Shown here piece after piece: positions 44,202-52,623 of a stretch of 56,352 nucleotides of DNA. This DNA is from CAZFER01 sp964517495 (lineage in GTDB: Bacteria > Hinthialibacterota > Hinthialibacteria > Hinthialibacterales > Hinthialibacteraceae): positions 1-56,352 of the forward strand of contig CAZFER010000038.1 in the NCBI GenBank assembly GCA_964517495.1, in the 5' to 3' direction. The position numbers and the translations under genes were made by a program. Numbering within the stretch: position 1 is the stretch's first letter; each line of letters opens with the position of its first letter. Below the pieces are notes generated by a model. It saw only the letters and a program-made list of their open reading frames with translations, was not told the DNA's origin and made no database searches.

Positions 44202-45458
44202 ATGGTGGATTTTCCCCGAATGGCAACCGTAAATCAAACCTTTGAAGCCCCCAAATTAAACTCCATTGAACAGCGGCTTCAACAACAATTTCAAATCCAC
44301 TCAGCCGTATGGGATCATTTGGCAGGTAAACGCATTGCCGTAACAACGGGCAGCCGGGGAATTTCTCATATTGACCGAATCTTAAAACAAATCGTGAACA
44401 CCTTGAAAGTGCAAGGAGCGCAACCCTTTATCGTTCCAGCCATGGGATCACACGGCGGTGCAACCGATGAAGGGCAAGCAGATGTGCTTAAGCATTATGA
44501 CATTAATTCCGAAACGATGGGGGTCGCAATCAATCCCTCCATGGAAAGCGTCCAAGTCGGCGAAACTGAAGATGGAATCCCGGTGTTTATAGGCCGTGCA
44601 GCCTATGAAGCCGATGGAGTGGTTTTAGTTAATCGCATTAAACCACATACCGATTTTCACGGTGAAGTGGAAAGCGGATTGATGAAAATGACCGCCATCG
44701 GTTTGGGAAAAGTGGAAGGAGCCAATGCCTTCCACAGCCGAATGGGCAAGTTTTCAGCGGATAAAATGATCCAAACCATGGCCGAAATAGTCTACCAGAG
44801 CGGGAACATCCTGGGCGGATTCGCTATTCTGGAAAATGCCTATCATGAAACCGCAGACATTGAATTTATCCCGGTTAATTCAATCGCCAAACGTGAAAAG
44901 GAACTGCTTAAACAAGCTAAAGCCTTGATGCCTTCACTACCCGTTGATCAAGCGGATATTTTAATCATCGATGAAATTGGAAAAAACATCAGCGGCACCG
45001 GCTTGGATCCCAACATTACTGGCCGCTGGTACCGTTTAAATTCTGTATGGCAGGAAAAACCTGATATAACTCGGATTGTGATTCGTGATGTCACCGCGGA
45101 ATCCAAAGGAAACGCCGTGGGATTGGGTTTGGCTGATTTTTGCCATAAACGAGTTGTCGATAAAATGGACCACAAATCCACATATCTAAACGCGATTATA
45201 TCACGTAACACACCCAACGCCGCCATTCCCATGTATTTTGAAAATGACCATGAACTCATGGAGCATGTTTTTCTATCTCTCGGCGAAGGAATTAATAGGA
45301 ATAAAGTGAAACTAATCCGAATCAAAAACACATTGGAACTTGCCGGGATTGCTGTCTCCGAAGCCTTGGCCGCGAATTTGCATAATCATCCAAACGTCAA
45401 ATCAATCAGCGAGTTGCGCACTCAGTCGTTCGATCAGAGCGGGAACTTTTCTGATTAG
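44202..45458 (+). CDS. LarA-like (DUF2088, lactate racemase N-terminal fold) protein
   Basis: 418 residues. The first half shows the DUF2088 pattern: IAVTTGSRGISHIDRILK, PFIVPAMGSHGGATDEGQADVL, then VVLVNRIKPHTDFHGEVESGLMKM and GLGKVEGA, close to LarA's nickel-pincer cofactor region. It diverges from true LarA in the C-terminal half, so lactate racemase activity is not assured; a related 2-hydroxyacid racemase/epimerase or unknown function fits. AAGGAGAG precedes the ATG. It is monocistronic with a terminator. A lactate permease is encoded at 31418. Confidence 0.85.
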   Translation: MVDFPRMATVNQTFEAPKLNSIEQRLQQQFQIHSAVWDHLAGKRIAVTTGSRGISHIDRILKQIVNTLKVQGAQPFIVPAMGSHGGATDEGQADVLKHYDINSETMGVAINPSMESVQVGETEDGIPVFIGRAAYEADGVVLVNRIKPHTDFHGEVESGLMKMTAIGLGKVEGANAFHSRMGKFSADKMIQTMAEIVYQSGNILGGFAILENAYHETADIEFIPVNSIAKREKELLKQAKALMPSLPVDQADILIIDEIGKNISGTGLDPNITGRWYRLNSVWQEKPDITRIVIRDVTAESKGNAVGLGLADFCHKRVVDKMDHKSTYLNAIISRNTPNAAIPMYFENDHELMEHVFLSLGEGINRNKVKLIRIKNTLELAGIAVSEALAANLHNHPNVKSISELRTQSFDQSGNFSD

Positions 45459-45484
45459 TTTCTTATACAAAAACAGGAACGAAG

Positions 45485-45513
45485 AAAAGCCGTTGGATTC
45501 TACAACGGCTTTT
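45485..45513. terminator. Bidirectional terminator between the LarA-like gene and trxA
   Basis: AAAAGCCGTTG pairs perfectly with CAACGGCTTTT around a seven-base loop. A- and T-tracts on both sides make it usable by both convergent genes. Confidence 0.9.
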
Positions 45514-45537
45514 CACTATCTTCGATTCCAGATCAAT

Positions 45538-45861
45538 TCAGGATACCATCGCACCTTCAATCGCCTCAGCAAGGGTTGATTTAGGGGTAAATCCAACCCA
45601 GCGGTTTACCACATTACCATTCTTAATGAGCATTAAAGTTGGCACACTCATTACCCCATATTGCTGGGCGAGTTCCGAATTGTTGTCTACATCAACTTTG
45701 TAGACTTTGGCGCGTCCATCCATCTCGCTCGAAAGTTCATCTATCAACGGAGCGATTTGTTGGCATGGTCCACACCATGACGCAGTAAAATCAAGTAGAA
45801 CGGGTACCTCGGATTTTAATACATCCGTTGCAAAGTTGTCACTTGAGATCTCTTGGGCCAT
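45538..45861 (-). CDS. trxA: Thioredoxin
   Basis: 107 residues, the normal thioredoxin length, with the redox motif WCGPC (C30, C33), the FTASWCGPCQQIAP helix start, KVDVDNN, the cis-proline loop MSVPTLMLI and final NRWVGF. It is a cytoplasmic disulfide reductase. AAGGAGAG lies four bases before the ATG. The divergent neighbour is a small signal-peptide gene. Confidence 0.95.
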   Translation of the reverse strand: MAQEISSDNFATDVLKSEVPVLLDFTASWCGPCQQIAPLIDELSSEMDGRAKVYKVDVDNNSELAQQYGVMSVPTLMLIKNGNVVNRWVGFTPKSTLAEAIEGAMVS

Positions 45862-46074
45862 TGATCTCTCCTTAACTCATATTTTGTTATAATTTCAACA
45901 TTATAATTTTATAACCCGATTTCGCTTGTGGCAAGTGTACAGCAAGTTAAGGTTTTCAACCCTATACACCAATAAACCTATTCTCGAATAAAAGAAGCCA
46001 TTTTTTCAATCATCTATATCCATGATATAATTATTATAATCCGTGTAAACATCAATCACAGAAAGGTATTCACC

Positions 46075-46294
46075 ATGATAAACGTGATTCGTTTTGCCTT
46101 AGGATTAATTCTATTAAGTATATATATTCCAAACACTTACGCACAGGATTTTTTGTTAAGACACCAACTCAAACCAAAACTCACCAAATCAGGATACACC
46201 CCTTCTCCCAAATAATCCCTCAAATCCTGCTAATCCAAATAACAATCCCCCGGATATCGAACACCCCTCCGATCCCCCCAAACAGGATAGGTGA
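46075..46294 (+). pseudogene. Small exported Pro/Asn-rich protein gene with a one-base frameshift
   Basis: An ATG at 46075 with AGAAAGG upstream opens a 46-residue frame: a clean signal peptide (FALGLILLSIYIPNTYAQ) and then DFLLRHQLKPKL. It stops early at 46213-46215. One frame over, directly after the CCCC run at 46199-46202, reading continues LLPNNPSNPANPNNNPP... to a TGA at 46292, clearly the intended Pro/Asn-rich tail. Removing one C restores a protein of about 72 residues. This may be a sequencing error, a slippage event or a real broken gene. Function unknown; such tails suggest a short secreted or wall-spanning peptide. Confidence 0.55.
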
Positions 46295-46352
46295 ACAATT
46301 TTTAGATTTATGATATATTATGTGGCAATGTCATCTGTGGGTGCAACAAAAA

Positions 46353-46736
46353 ATGAGAGAGATAAGAGATTCAATTCATGGTTTTATACAACGTTCAGAA
46401 TTAGAAGAACGAATAATCGATACGAATATTTTCCAACGTCTACGCCGAATCAAACAACTCGCAATGGCCTACTTAGTCTATCCAGGTGCCATGCACACTC
46501 GATTTGAACATTCTTTAGGAGTTATGCATAGCTTTATAATGAAAATGAATCGTTCTATGCAACCAAGATTTTTCGGCAATTACATGAAAGAAAGCTTTTT
46601 AAATGATCCAATTTTAACTACCGAAGAAATAGAGAAAAAAGCCAAAAATTTAGGATGGAATTTTACTCAACAACAATTCGAAAAAGCCAATCTGTTTTTG
46701 GAGAATTTGGAGATTAAAGAGAATAACTTAAAGTGA
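46353..46736 (+). pseudogene. Truncated HD-domain phosphohydrolase (COG1078-like)
   Basis: From MREIRDSIHGFI the sequence follows the start of COG1078 HD phosphohydrolases exactly: DTNIFQRLRRIKQLAMAYLVYPGAMHTRFEHSLGVMH. It then breaks off after about 65 residues (intact relatives are 400 or more) into an unrelated tail, FLNDPILTTEEIEKKAKNLG. It has the first His and the arginine-rich substrate region but lacks the HD dyad and later metal ligands, so it cannot be active. An upstream ATG at 46320 is in frame but is not part of the family. It is probably the product of an internal deletion or recombination. Confidence 0.7.
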
Positions 46737-46858
46737 AGCATATTGTAACGCACTTTGATTTTCGTTATAACTTTTTTTTGAACTCTATTCAATACGATAC
46801 TTCGAATTATCTCATGCGCTTGGTGGAATTCGCTGAAGATGCTAATATTTTTAAGTGA
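46733..46858 (+). pseudogene. Short coding remnant after the truncated HD gene
   Basis: A GTG overlapping the preceding TGA (GTGA) opens 41 codons, reading THFDFRYNFFLNSIQYD and MRLVEFAEDANIFK. No ribosome-binding site is evident and I recognise no family. It is probably the 3' scrap of a deleted gene rather than a functional small protein. Confidence 0.3.
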
Positions 46859-46896
46859 ATGTTAAAAAAATCCTTAGGGAATGATGAGGAAAGACC

Positions 46897-47880
46897 ATGC
46901 GTTTACACTATTTATTCGGTTTGCTCGTAGTATTCATTGCATCCTCGGCGTTGGCCCAGCCGCGCATCGAGTTTGAAACCCGCTCGTATGATTTTGGTAC
47001 CGCTTATCCCAACCAGGAACTGGTGAATCATTTTGTCTTTGAAAATAAAGGAAATGAACCGCTTATCATCCATAAAGTTGAAACCTCGTGTGGATGCACG
47101 GCGGCGGTGTTGTCGGCCACCTCGGTCCCCCCATCGGCCACGGGTGTGCTCAAAATAACCATGACGGCCAGTGTGGTGCCCCTTCAAATGAGTAAACGTA
47201 GCATGGTTCATTCCAATGATTCTGACAATCCCGTGGTCACATTAACCACCATAGCCAATGTTCGGAACGTGTGGTTATTATCTCCCCGAAAATCTTTCGC
47301 CTTGGGGGATATCCCCTTTGGGGCCACCAAAACCCAGGAATTAATGTTGAAAAATATTGATGGCGATCCATTTGAAATCAAAGGAACAAAAGTCAATCAA
47401 CCGGAAATAAAAGTGGATGTTGGTGAGCCAACCGAAAAAGGTGTTCCCATAACAGTAACCGTGGCGGCAGGTGAAACCAAAAAGGCATTACGGGATACCC
47501 TGGAGATCCGTACAAACCATCCTGAACAACCCTACTGTCAGGTACAAGTCAGTGCCGATATTGTAGGATATGTCCAATTCAAACCGGAGCGGGTGTACTT
47601 TGGCAGCATTAAAAAGGGCAGCAAAACCACCCGTGAAATCACCGTTTCGTTGACTAAACCTGAACTGGCCGATCAATTCTCCATCACCAACATCACATCT
47701 GAACCGTTGGATGTCGAGGGAGAGATCATCAATCAACAACCTAATGGAGTGATGAAATTAAGGTTAAGCCTGGTTACCCCGGATAAGACCGGATACCACG
47801 CCGGGAAAATTTATATGAAAACCAGCTTGAAGAAAGATCCGGAAGCCACCATTCATTATTCCGTTTTGGTTCGTCCTTAA
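46897..47880 (+). CDS. Exported DUF1573 protein
   Basis: 327 residues; the signal peptide ends at SSALAQ. The first domain (RSYDFGTAYPNQELVNHFVFENKGNEPLII, then VETSCGCTAA) is DUF1573, an Ig-like fold with the family's conserved CGC. Two further Ig-like repeats follow at about 115-215 and 220-320. It starts a three-gene operon with rhodanese and MauE-like genes, gaps of 24 and 11 bases. A periplasmic role linked to sulphur or disulphide chemistry is likely; the CGC motif could be its redox site (inference). Confidence 0.9.
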   Translation: MRLHYLFGLLVVFIASSALAQPRIEFETRSYDFGTAYPNQELVNHFVFENKGNEPLIIHKVETSCGCTAAVLSATSVPPSATGVLKITMTASVVPLQMSKRSMVHSNDSDNPVVTLTTIANVRNVWLLSPRKSFALGDIPFGATKTQELMLKNIDGDPFEIKGTKVNQPEIKVDVGEPTEKGVPITVTVAAGETKKALRDTLEIRTNHPEQPYCQVQVSADIVGYVQFKPERVYFGSIKKGSKTTREITVSLTKPELADQFSITNITSEPLDVEGEIINQQPNGVMKLRLSLVTPDKTGYHAGKIYMKTSLKKDPEATIHYSVLVRP

Positions 47881-47904
47881 ATCGTAAATACCTGAAGAGA
47901 AAAT

Positions 47905-48366
47905 ATGTGCTATTTGTTTCGAATTGTATGGCAAACGTTACTCATCGTTATTGTGGGTTCCATGCTGGGGCTGATTGTCAATGCCGTGTCTAATGATCCG
48001 CTCGATTGGGTGTATAAACCCAAAACAGCCGGGTCGGATTGGCCTATTCTGGATGCGGAGACTGTCATGCAGCATATCAATGAGGGAACCGCCATTATTG
48101 TGGATGCCCGTGATCCGAATGAATATGCGGAAGGGCATCTTCCCAGTGCGGTGAATATACCCGCCAGTGATTTCAAATCATATTTTAATGAATTTGGCAT
48201 GGCAATGCCCCGGGACTTTCCCATTGTTATTTACTGCCAAGGTGGAGACTGCGATCAAAGCCTGGAAGTGATCCACAAGTTGAACCTGTTGGAGTTTGAA
48301 GCCTTATCCCTTTATGAGGGAGGCTGGCTGGAATGGAAAGAAAAAGGATTGCCGGTGGAGGAATGA
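47905..48366 (+). CDS. Membrane-anchored rhodanese domain protein
   Basis: 153 residues. An N-terminal hydrophobic helix (about 5-27) is followed by a single rhodanese domain: IIVDARDPNEYAEGHLPSAVNIP and IVIYCQGGDCDQS, where the Cys in the YCQGGDC loop is the presumed sulphur-carrying residue. Then LYEGGWLEWKEKGLPVE. The domain probably faces the periplasm and carries persulphide in concert with the neighbouring DUF1573 and MauE-like proteins. Confidence 0.92.
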   Translation: MCYLFRIVWQTLLIVIVGSMLGLIVNAVSNDPLDWVYKPKTAGSDWPILDAETVMQHINEGTAIIVDARDPNEYAEGHLPSAVNIPASDFKSYFNEFGMAMPRDFPIVIYCQGGDCDQSLEVIHKLNLLEFEALSLYEGGWLEWKEKGLPVEE

Positions 48367-48377
48367 GTTAAACCGAC

Positions 48378-48896
48378 ATGAATGAAACCAATGTAAATAG
48401 TGTCAACACGACGGATACAGGCATACGGGATAAAATTCAAACTATCATCTTGAGTTCATATGTGAGTTTTGGATTGCGGCTTCTATTGGGCATGGTCTTT
48501 ATCTATGCAGGGATAGTGAAGCTGGCTGAACTGCCGGAAATGGCTGTTTCTGTCAACAATTACCGCCTATTGCCTGATTATATGGTGAATGTGGTTGCCA
48601 TGACCTTGCCGGGGATTGAAGTGATCGCAGGTATTTGCTTAATCGCCGGCCTATTTACCGATGGGGCATTAACAGTGGTTACCGCCATGTTAATTGCCTT
48701 TGTAATCGCTGTGGAATCGGCCATTTTAAGGGGCTTGGATATCGAATGCGGCTGCTTTAGCACGTCCGATGCCGAGCGTGTGGGGATACAGGTGCTACTG
48801 CGTGATGTGTTACTCCTCCTGGCCACTGTCCCTATATGGATGGCCAGGAAACAAATCCTGATGCTTGACCATCTTTTGTTCTCAAAGCACCGCTAA
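48378..48896 (+). CDS. MauE/DoxX-like membrane protein
   Basis: 172 residues with four or five helices. FGLRLLLGMVFIYAGIVKLAELPEMA is the DoxX/MauE signature, and LDIECGCFSTSDAERVG holds the conserved CxC-type cysteines found in MauE-like proteins that handle thiol/disulphide exchange. It is the third gene of the DUF1573-rhodanese operon. The likely role is passing electrons or sulphur between the membrane and periplasmic thiols. Confidence 0.9.
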   Translation: MNETNVNSVNTTDTGIRDKIQTIILSSYVSFGLRLLLGMVFIYAGIVKLAELPEMAVSVNNYRLLPDYMVNVVAMTLPGIEVIAGICLIAGLFTDGALTVVTAMLIAFVIAVESAILRGLDIECGCFSTSDAERVGIQVLLRDVLLLLATVPIWMARKQILMLDHLLFSKHR

Positions 48897-48923
48897 TATT
48901 CTCTCAATCGATAAAACCATGTA

Positions 48924-48962
48924 GTATGACCGGTGGGTTACGCGTCGCTTTGAGTCTACCTT
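48924..48962. repeat. Dispersed repeat, copy A
   Basis: GTATGACCGGTGGGTTACGC, then a GTCGCTTTGAG-like half and TCTACC. It is one of four relatives of the block at 52261-52318, placed in the gap between the MauE-like gene and the histidine kinase gene. The GGTGGGTTACGC core matches copy C exactly. Confidence 0.7.
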
Positions 48963-48968
48963 ACCAGG

Positions 48969-51518
48969 TTATTTCATTACAGGTAGATTCAGTTTGAATA
49001 CTGTCCCTTTTCCCACTATGCTTTCAAGTTCAAGTGTTCCTTCATGTAATTCCACAAGTTCCTTGGCAATTGATAATCCCAAGCCCGAACCTTTTGCCAT
49101 GGTTTTGGAAGATTGAGCACGATAGAAGCGTTCAAATACTTTTTCACAATCCTCACGGGTCAAACCTATACCGGAATCCCTTACTTGTAGGCTAACATTG
49201 GTATCGTTTTTTGTTAGTGTAATATCTACGCGGCCTCCGTCGGGTGTATATTTAATTGCATTGCCAATGAGTTCACCCACCACGCGTTCGATTTTACCGG
49301 GATCGATCATCAAATGGCAGGGATCTTCGAGTCCAGATGATGTGAGTTGGATATTCTTTTGATGGGCGGCGGGTTGGTTTTCTAAAATAACATTTTTTAC
49401 AAGTGCATCGAATACTATATTTTGTTTCTCGATCACTTCACGGCCGGATTCGATTCGGTTGATGTCAAGCACATCATTAATTAAATGAGTCAAGCGATCA
49501 ACGGAATTGAGAGCACGCCCTATGACTTTATTCTGTTTCTCATTGAGTCCGCCCCCAACACCGCGGATCACATTGTCCAGGCTGCTTTTAATCGCTGTGA
49601 GTGGAGTGCGCAGGTCGTGGGATGCCTGTGAGACGAAGGCCGATTTCATTTGGTCAAGTTGTTGAAGTTCGGCGTTGGCTTCTTGCAGTTCGGCATTCAT
49701 TTGGTTAAGCGCCGCCGTTCGGCGTTCAACCCGATCTTCGAGTTCAAGGTTAATGGTTTCCAATTCTTTTTGCGATTTGGCGAAACGATAAGCCAAAAAG
49801 ATGGACATGGATAAGAGTAGCAGGATATTGGCATATCCTCCTCGTTCGGGAAATGCGATTGGTAAATCGGGAAGCCCAATATAGATATGAAAAGCTGACC
49901 ATAAATTTATGATCGATAATAAAAAAAGGCCGATAACGATAAAAATCTTTCCGGGTAATTTCTTAAAAATAACACAAACCAGAATTCTGATGAGTTCAAA
50001 AAAGAAGATACCAGAAACATATGAACCAGTAAACACAGCCAAAAATGAATCATTAGAAATAGAGACAATATCTTGATTGGGGAAAAACATCATCAAGAAA
50101 TAAACGGATCCCCAAAAAAAAGCTCTGAAAACAAGCAGGACAAGCAATAACCAGGAATACCATGTCAGTTTTTGAAATACATATTTGTGAAAGAATAATA
50201 AAAGCATAGCGAATTGCAAGTTGCCGAAGAAAAGAGACAGGCTATGCGTATTTATCACTTCGTACATATGTGTACCAATAAAGGGAATGTTAAACAATGT
50301 AACGTGCGTTGCTGCAGCAAAAAGGAGAAACAGTGCGTAGTAAACCTGTTCTCGTAAGCGAGAATTGAACAAGAATAAACAAAAATGAATGAGAAATAAG
50401 ACAAGCGGGATTCCTGTAAAAACCAGGTAGTAAAAACTTTTATTATAAATTTCATGATTGATTGCTTTGCTTTGCCCAAAAATGGTATCCGATCCAATTG
50501 TTCCATGAAACGTGGCGTTACGAATATCGGAAGAAAATGGATAAACGGAATAGTGAAGAACGGTTGCTCCGGGATCAACATCGATATTCCAAAAAATGCA
50601 TTCATTCTCTACGATTCCATTCTGACCGACCTCTGTTACCGTATACTGAGTGGGAGGGTGGTCAATTATTTGTATTGTTTTTGTGGAAGAAGATGTATTT
50701 ACAATCCGGATAAACACCTTGATCTCTTCCGCATAGCCTGTTGGAGCCAGATATCTTGACGCGATAATTTTTGAAACAGCTGGCGTTAATTTAACTTCTG
50801 CTATTCTTGCATGGGCCAGGTTTTGATTATCGGCATGATTGGTGACCGCGATGCCATAACCAACTGTATCTTTCATCTTTATTTTGATCTGGTGACCGTT
50901 GTTCCATGTGTCTCCGTCATGAGACCATTCCGAAATAAATAAGTTTAGAGGAGCGATTCGAGTGACGCGCAGATATATTCCATCTCTAGGTTTTGCAATG
51001 GGTTGGCCATTCGAATCGAGAAAGAAATCACTTGAACTGGCTAACGGTCGATCTGTATTTCTCCAGGAGGTTTTACAACCGCCCCCCGAACGTAAAATAC
51101 AATTATAATTTACTGAACTCGCGCTCTCCGGTTTTTCGCGGACCATCAAGCATGCTTTTCCCCAATTCAAACTCGCGTTTCCATCGTCAATCCATTTGAG
51201 TTTTGCCGACAAACTCCATGAACCACTTTTTTCTGTGTACACGAAAAACCCTTCGTCTGTTTTACCCCAAATATCATCTCCATTGCCATAAACCTCGTAC
51301 ACGATTCCTTCATTGGTTTTTGTCACATCCACCCGTCCGGGAATCTTAAAGTAACCTTGCTGGGGAGGATTCTCAACCGTCCCCCAATCGGCGGTGGCGT
51401 TAAAAATACGTTGTTTCGATATGGACTCCTCTGCCATACATGGAAAAACCTGGATCATTGCCCACGCCATACTGATATTCAGCCACAAAATAAATTGGAA
51501 AAAGACATGCCGAACCAT
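48969..51518 (-). CDS. Sensor histidine kinase with lectin-like and DUF11-like extracellular sensors and a 7TM domain
   Basis: 849 residues from ATG 51518 (a GTG at 51530 is possible). A signal helix is followed by a concanavalin-like/DUF1349-type domain (about 35-235: NGDDIWGKTDEGFFVY, CLMVREKPE, YLRVTR, SEWSHDGDTWNNG). A DUF11-like domain (about 238-345) then aligns with the N-terminal domain of the 59-3343 protein. About seven transmembrane segments span 360-580, 7TMR-DISM-like. A coiled coil (LELEDRVERRTAALNQMNAELQ) precedes HisKA (QASHDLRTPL, phospho-His about 634) and a HATPase with N box ELIGNAIKYT, G1 RDSGIGL and G2 KGSGLGLSIAKEL. No response regulator gene is adjacent. It probably senses an extracellular carbohydrate (inference). 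Confidence 0.9.
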   Translation of the reverse strand: MVRHVFFQFILWLNISMAWAMIQVFPCMAEESISKQRIFNATADWGTVENPPQQGYFKIPGRVDVTKTNEGIVYEVYGNGDDIWGKTDEGFFVYTEKSGSWSLSAKLKWIDDGNASLNWGKACLMVREKPESASSVNYNCILRSGGGCKTSWRNTDRPLASSSDFFLDSNGQPIAKPRDGIYLRVTRIAPLNLFISEWSHDGDTWNNGHQIKIKMKDTVGYGIAVTNHADNQNLAHARIAEVKLTPAVSKIIASRYLAPTGYAEEIKVFIRIVNTSSSTKTIQIIDHPPTQYTVTEVGQNGIVENECIFWNIDVDPGATVLHYSVYPFSSDIRNATFHGTIGSDTIFGQSKAINHEIYNKSFYYLVFTGIPLVLFLIHFCLFLFNSRLREQVYYALFLLFAAATHVTLFNIPFIGTHMYEVINTHSLSLFFGNLQFAMLLLFFHKYVFQKLTWYSWLLLVLLVFRAFFWGSVYFLMMFFPNQDIVSISNDSFLAVFTGSYVSGIFFFELIRILVCVIFKKLPGKIFIVIGLFLLSIINLWSAFHIYIGLPDLPIAFPERGGYANILLLLSMSIFLAYRFAKSQKELETINLELEDRVERRTAALNQMNAELQEANAELQQLDQMKSAFVSQASHDLRTPLTAIKSSLDNVIRGVGGGLNEKQNKVIGRALNSVDRLTHLINDVLDINRIESGREVIEKQNIVFDALVKNVILENQPAAHQKNIQLTSSGLEDPCHLMIDPGKIERVVGELIGNAIKYTPDGGRVDITLTKNDTNVSLQVRDSGIGLTREDCEKVFERFYRAQSSKTMAKGSGLGLSIAKELVELHEGTLELESIVGKGTVFKLNLPVMK

Positions 51519-51614
51519 GATATTTCTCACTGATCAGAAGTTGAAAAGAAAGAACAATAGAATCGATTATCTCACAAGTAAAAAAGGAAGTCTACTTTAG
51601 GTGATAGTATAAAG

Positions 51615-51657
51615 GTTGGTGTGTGTGACTGGTAGGTTACGCTTTGCTTTGAGCCCA
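51615..51657. repeat. Dispersed repeat, copy B
   Basis: GTTGGTGTGTGTGACTGGTA, then GGTTACGCTTTGCTTTGAGCCCA. Same unit as copy C with a few substitutions, between the histidine kinase and the unknown gene at 51681. Confidence 0.75.
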
Positions 51658-51680
51658 TTTTTGGCTTTGCGGGTTGGTTT

Positions 51681-52202
51681 TTATCGCCTGGCTGGATTGT
51701 TTTTATTATCGATACAGATAACAAATTTATCCATAATTTCCAAATATTCATCTCTGTAACGCTTCGATCTATAGGTTGCAAAATATGCGTGATCATCAAT
51801 TAACCACAAAAGAGCGGATAAATATAGTTTCTTATCTGAATTGCGAACATGCAAAGCAACAAGATATTTCTTATCTGGTTTACCCAAATGCGAAATACAT
51901 TTCTCAATAAATGCGTTATTATTATCTTCCAAGTTTTCCTCAGGTTGATTCTTCCTTGATATAGTTAATTGTATTCGATCAACACGATCAATACCATTAG
52001 CATTCACGAAGAAGACAGATATACTATCAAAATAATTTTGTTCTGGTATTTTATTTGCATAAACAAAATTTGATTCGTCATTAAACAAAAATGTATCTGG
52101 TTTAAGATATCCAACTGAAGATAAAACGTTATCCTTTTGCTTTCCGATTGCTAATTTTCCACTAATAATGGAATCCGGCAAAAAAGATTTCGCGTCAATC
52201 AT
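51681..52202 (-). CDS. Uncharacterised protein, possibly 5'-truncated
   Basis: 173 residues. I do not recognise a family. It has no signal peptide or membrane helix, is AT-rich and mixed alpha/beta in appearance: VGYLKPDTFLF, YANKIPEQ, FDSISVFFVNANGIDRVDRIQLTI, YLVALHVRNSDKKLY, ALLWLIDDHAYFATYR. The ATG at 52202 has no ribosome-binding site. The same frame stays open upstream through a C9 tract and into dispersed repeat C, so the original 5' end may have been replaced. It could be a remnant of a restriction- or mobile-element-associated gene. Confidence 0.45.
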   Translation of the reverse strand: MIDAKSFLPDSIISGKLAIGKQKDNVLSSVGYLKPDTFLFNDESNFVYANKIPEQNYFDSISVFFVNANGIDRVDRIQLTISRKNQPEENLEDNNNAFIEKCISHLGKPDKKYLVALHVRNSDKKLYLSALLWLIDDHAYFATYRSKRYRDEYLEIMDKFVICIDNKNNPARR

Positions 52203-52251
52203 CTGAAATGTTTCATTCGAGATCTTTTTATTTAAATTGCCCGCAAGCTTC

Positions 52252-52260
52252 GGGGGGGGG
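52252..52260. repeat. G9 homopolymer tract
   Basis: Nine consecutive G immediately beside dispersed repeat C and about 50 bases upstream of the start of the minus-strand gene at 52202. Tracts this long slip readily, so it could alter spacing in a promoter or leader. Confidence 0.8.
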
Positions 52261-52318
52261 TGAATGACCGTTGGTGCGTATGACTGGTGGGTTACGCTTC
52301 GGTTTGACCCACCCCTAC
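52261..52318. repeat. Dispersed repeat, copy C (most complete)
   Basis: TGAATGACCGTTGGTGCGTA, then TGACTGGTGGGTTACGCTTC, then GGTTTGACCCACCCCTA. GGTGGGT and ACCCACC form an internal dyad, so the RNA could fold as a hairpin. Related copies lie at 48924, 51615 and 56127. Confidence 0.8.
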
Positions 52319-52510
52319 TTATCTATCCAGTTTCGATTGTGAAACGACCGTGACCGGTTTTTGCTGCAGTTGTTTTTCACCTGGAATAAGTGTTTGCAGA
52401 TGAATTGCCGATTCTGGCCGGTTTGCTTCATCGATAATATCCATTAATTTGTCATGCGCAACGAAATTAAGCCGATCAACGGCCGAAACACCCTTTCGTC
52501 TACCAGCCAT
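52319..52510 (-). CDS. Doubtful small protein
   Basis: From ATG 52510, 63 codons read GVSAVDRLNFVAHDKLMDII and end VVSQSKLDR. The frame stays open upstream to 52579 but that part looks non-coding. No ribosome-binding site is clear and no family is recognised. It could be the 3' end of a lost gene. It is kept because the composition looks protein-like and it fills the gap between two genes. Confidence 0.25.
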   Translation of the reverse strand: MAGRRKGVSAVDRLNFVAHDKLMDIIDEANRPESAIHLQTLIPGEKQLQQKPVTVVSQSKLDR

Positions 52511-52623
52511 AGGGCAATCGTAGCCCTCTTGCCTGCGTGGGTGATGTCTCTTGGAATAACTAATAGAAACGTTTATCATTGTTAATCCAGGTTAATTCAA
52601 GTTATGATACATATGTTTCATTA

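Noticed and set aside
44202..45458. True lactate racemase working with the lactate permease in one pathway
   Set aside because: The genes are 11 kb apart in separate units, no larB/C/E-like cofactor genes are present, and the C-terminal half departs from LarA.
48969..51518. A two-component pair with an adjacent response regulator
   Set aside because: Neither neighbour has a receiver domain; the kinase is an orphan in this window.
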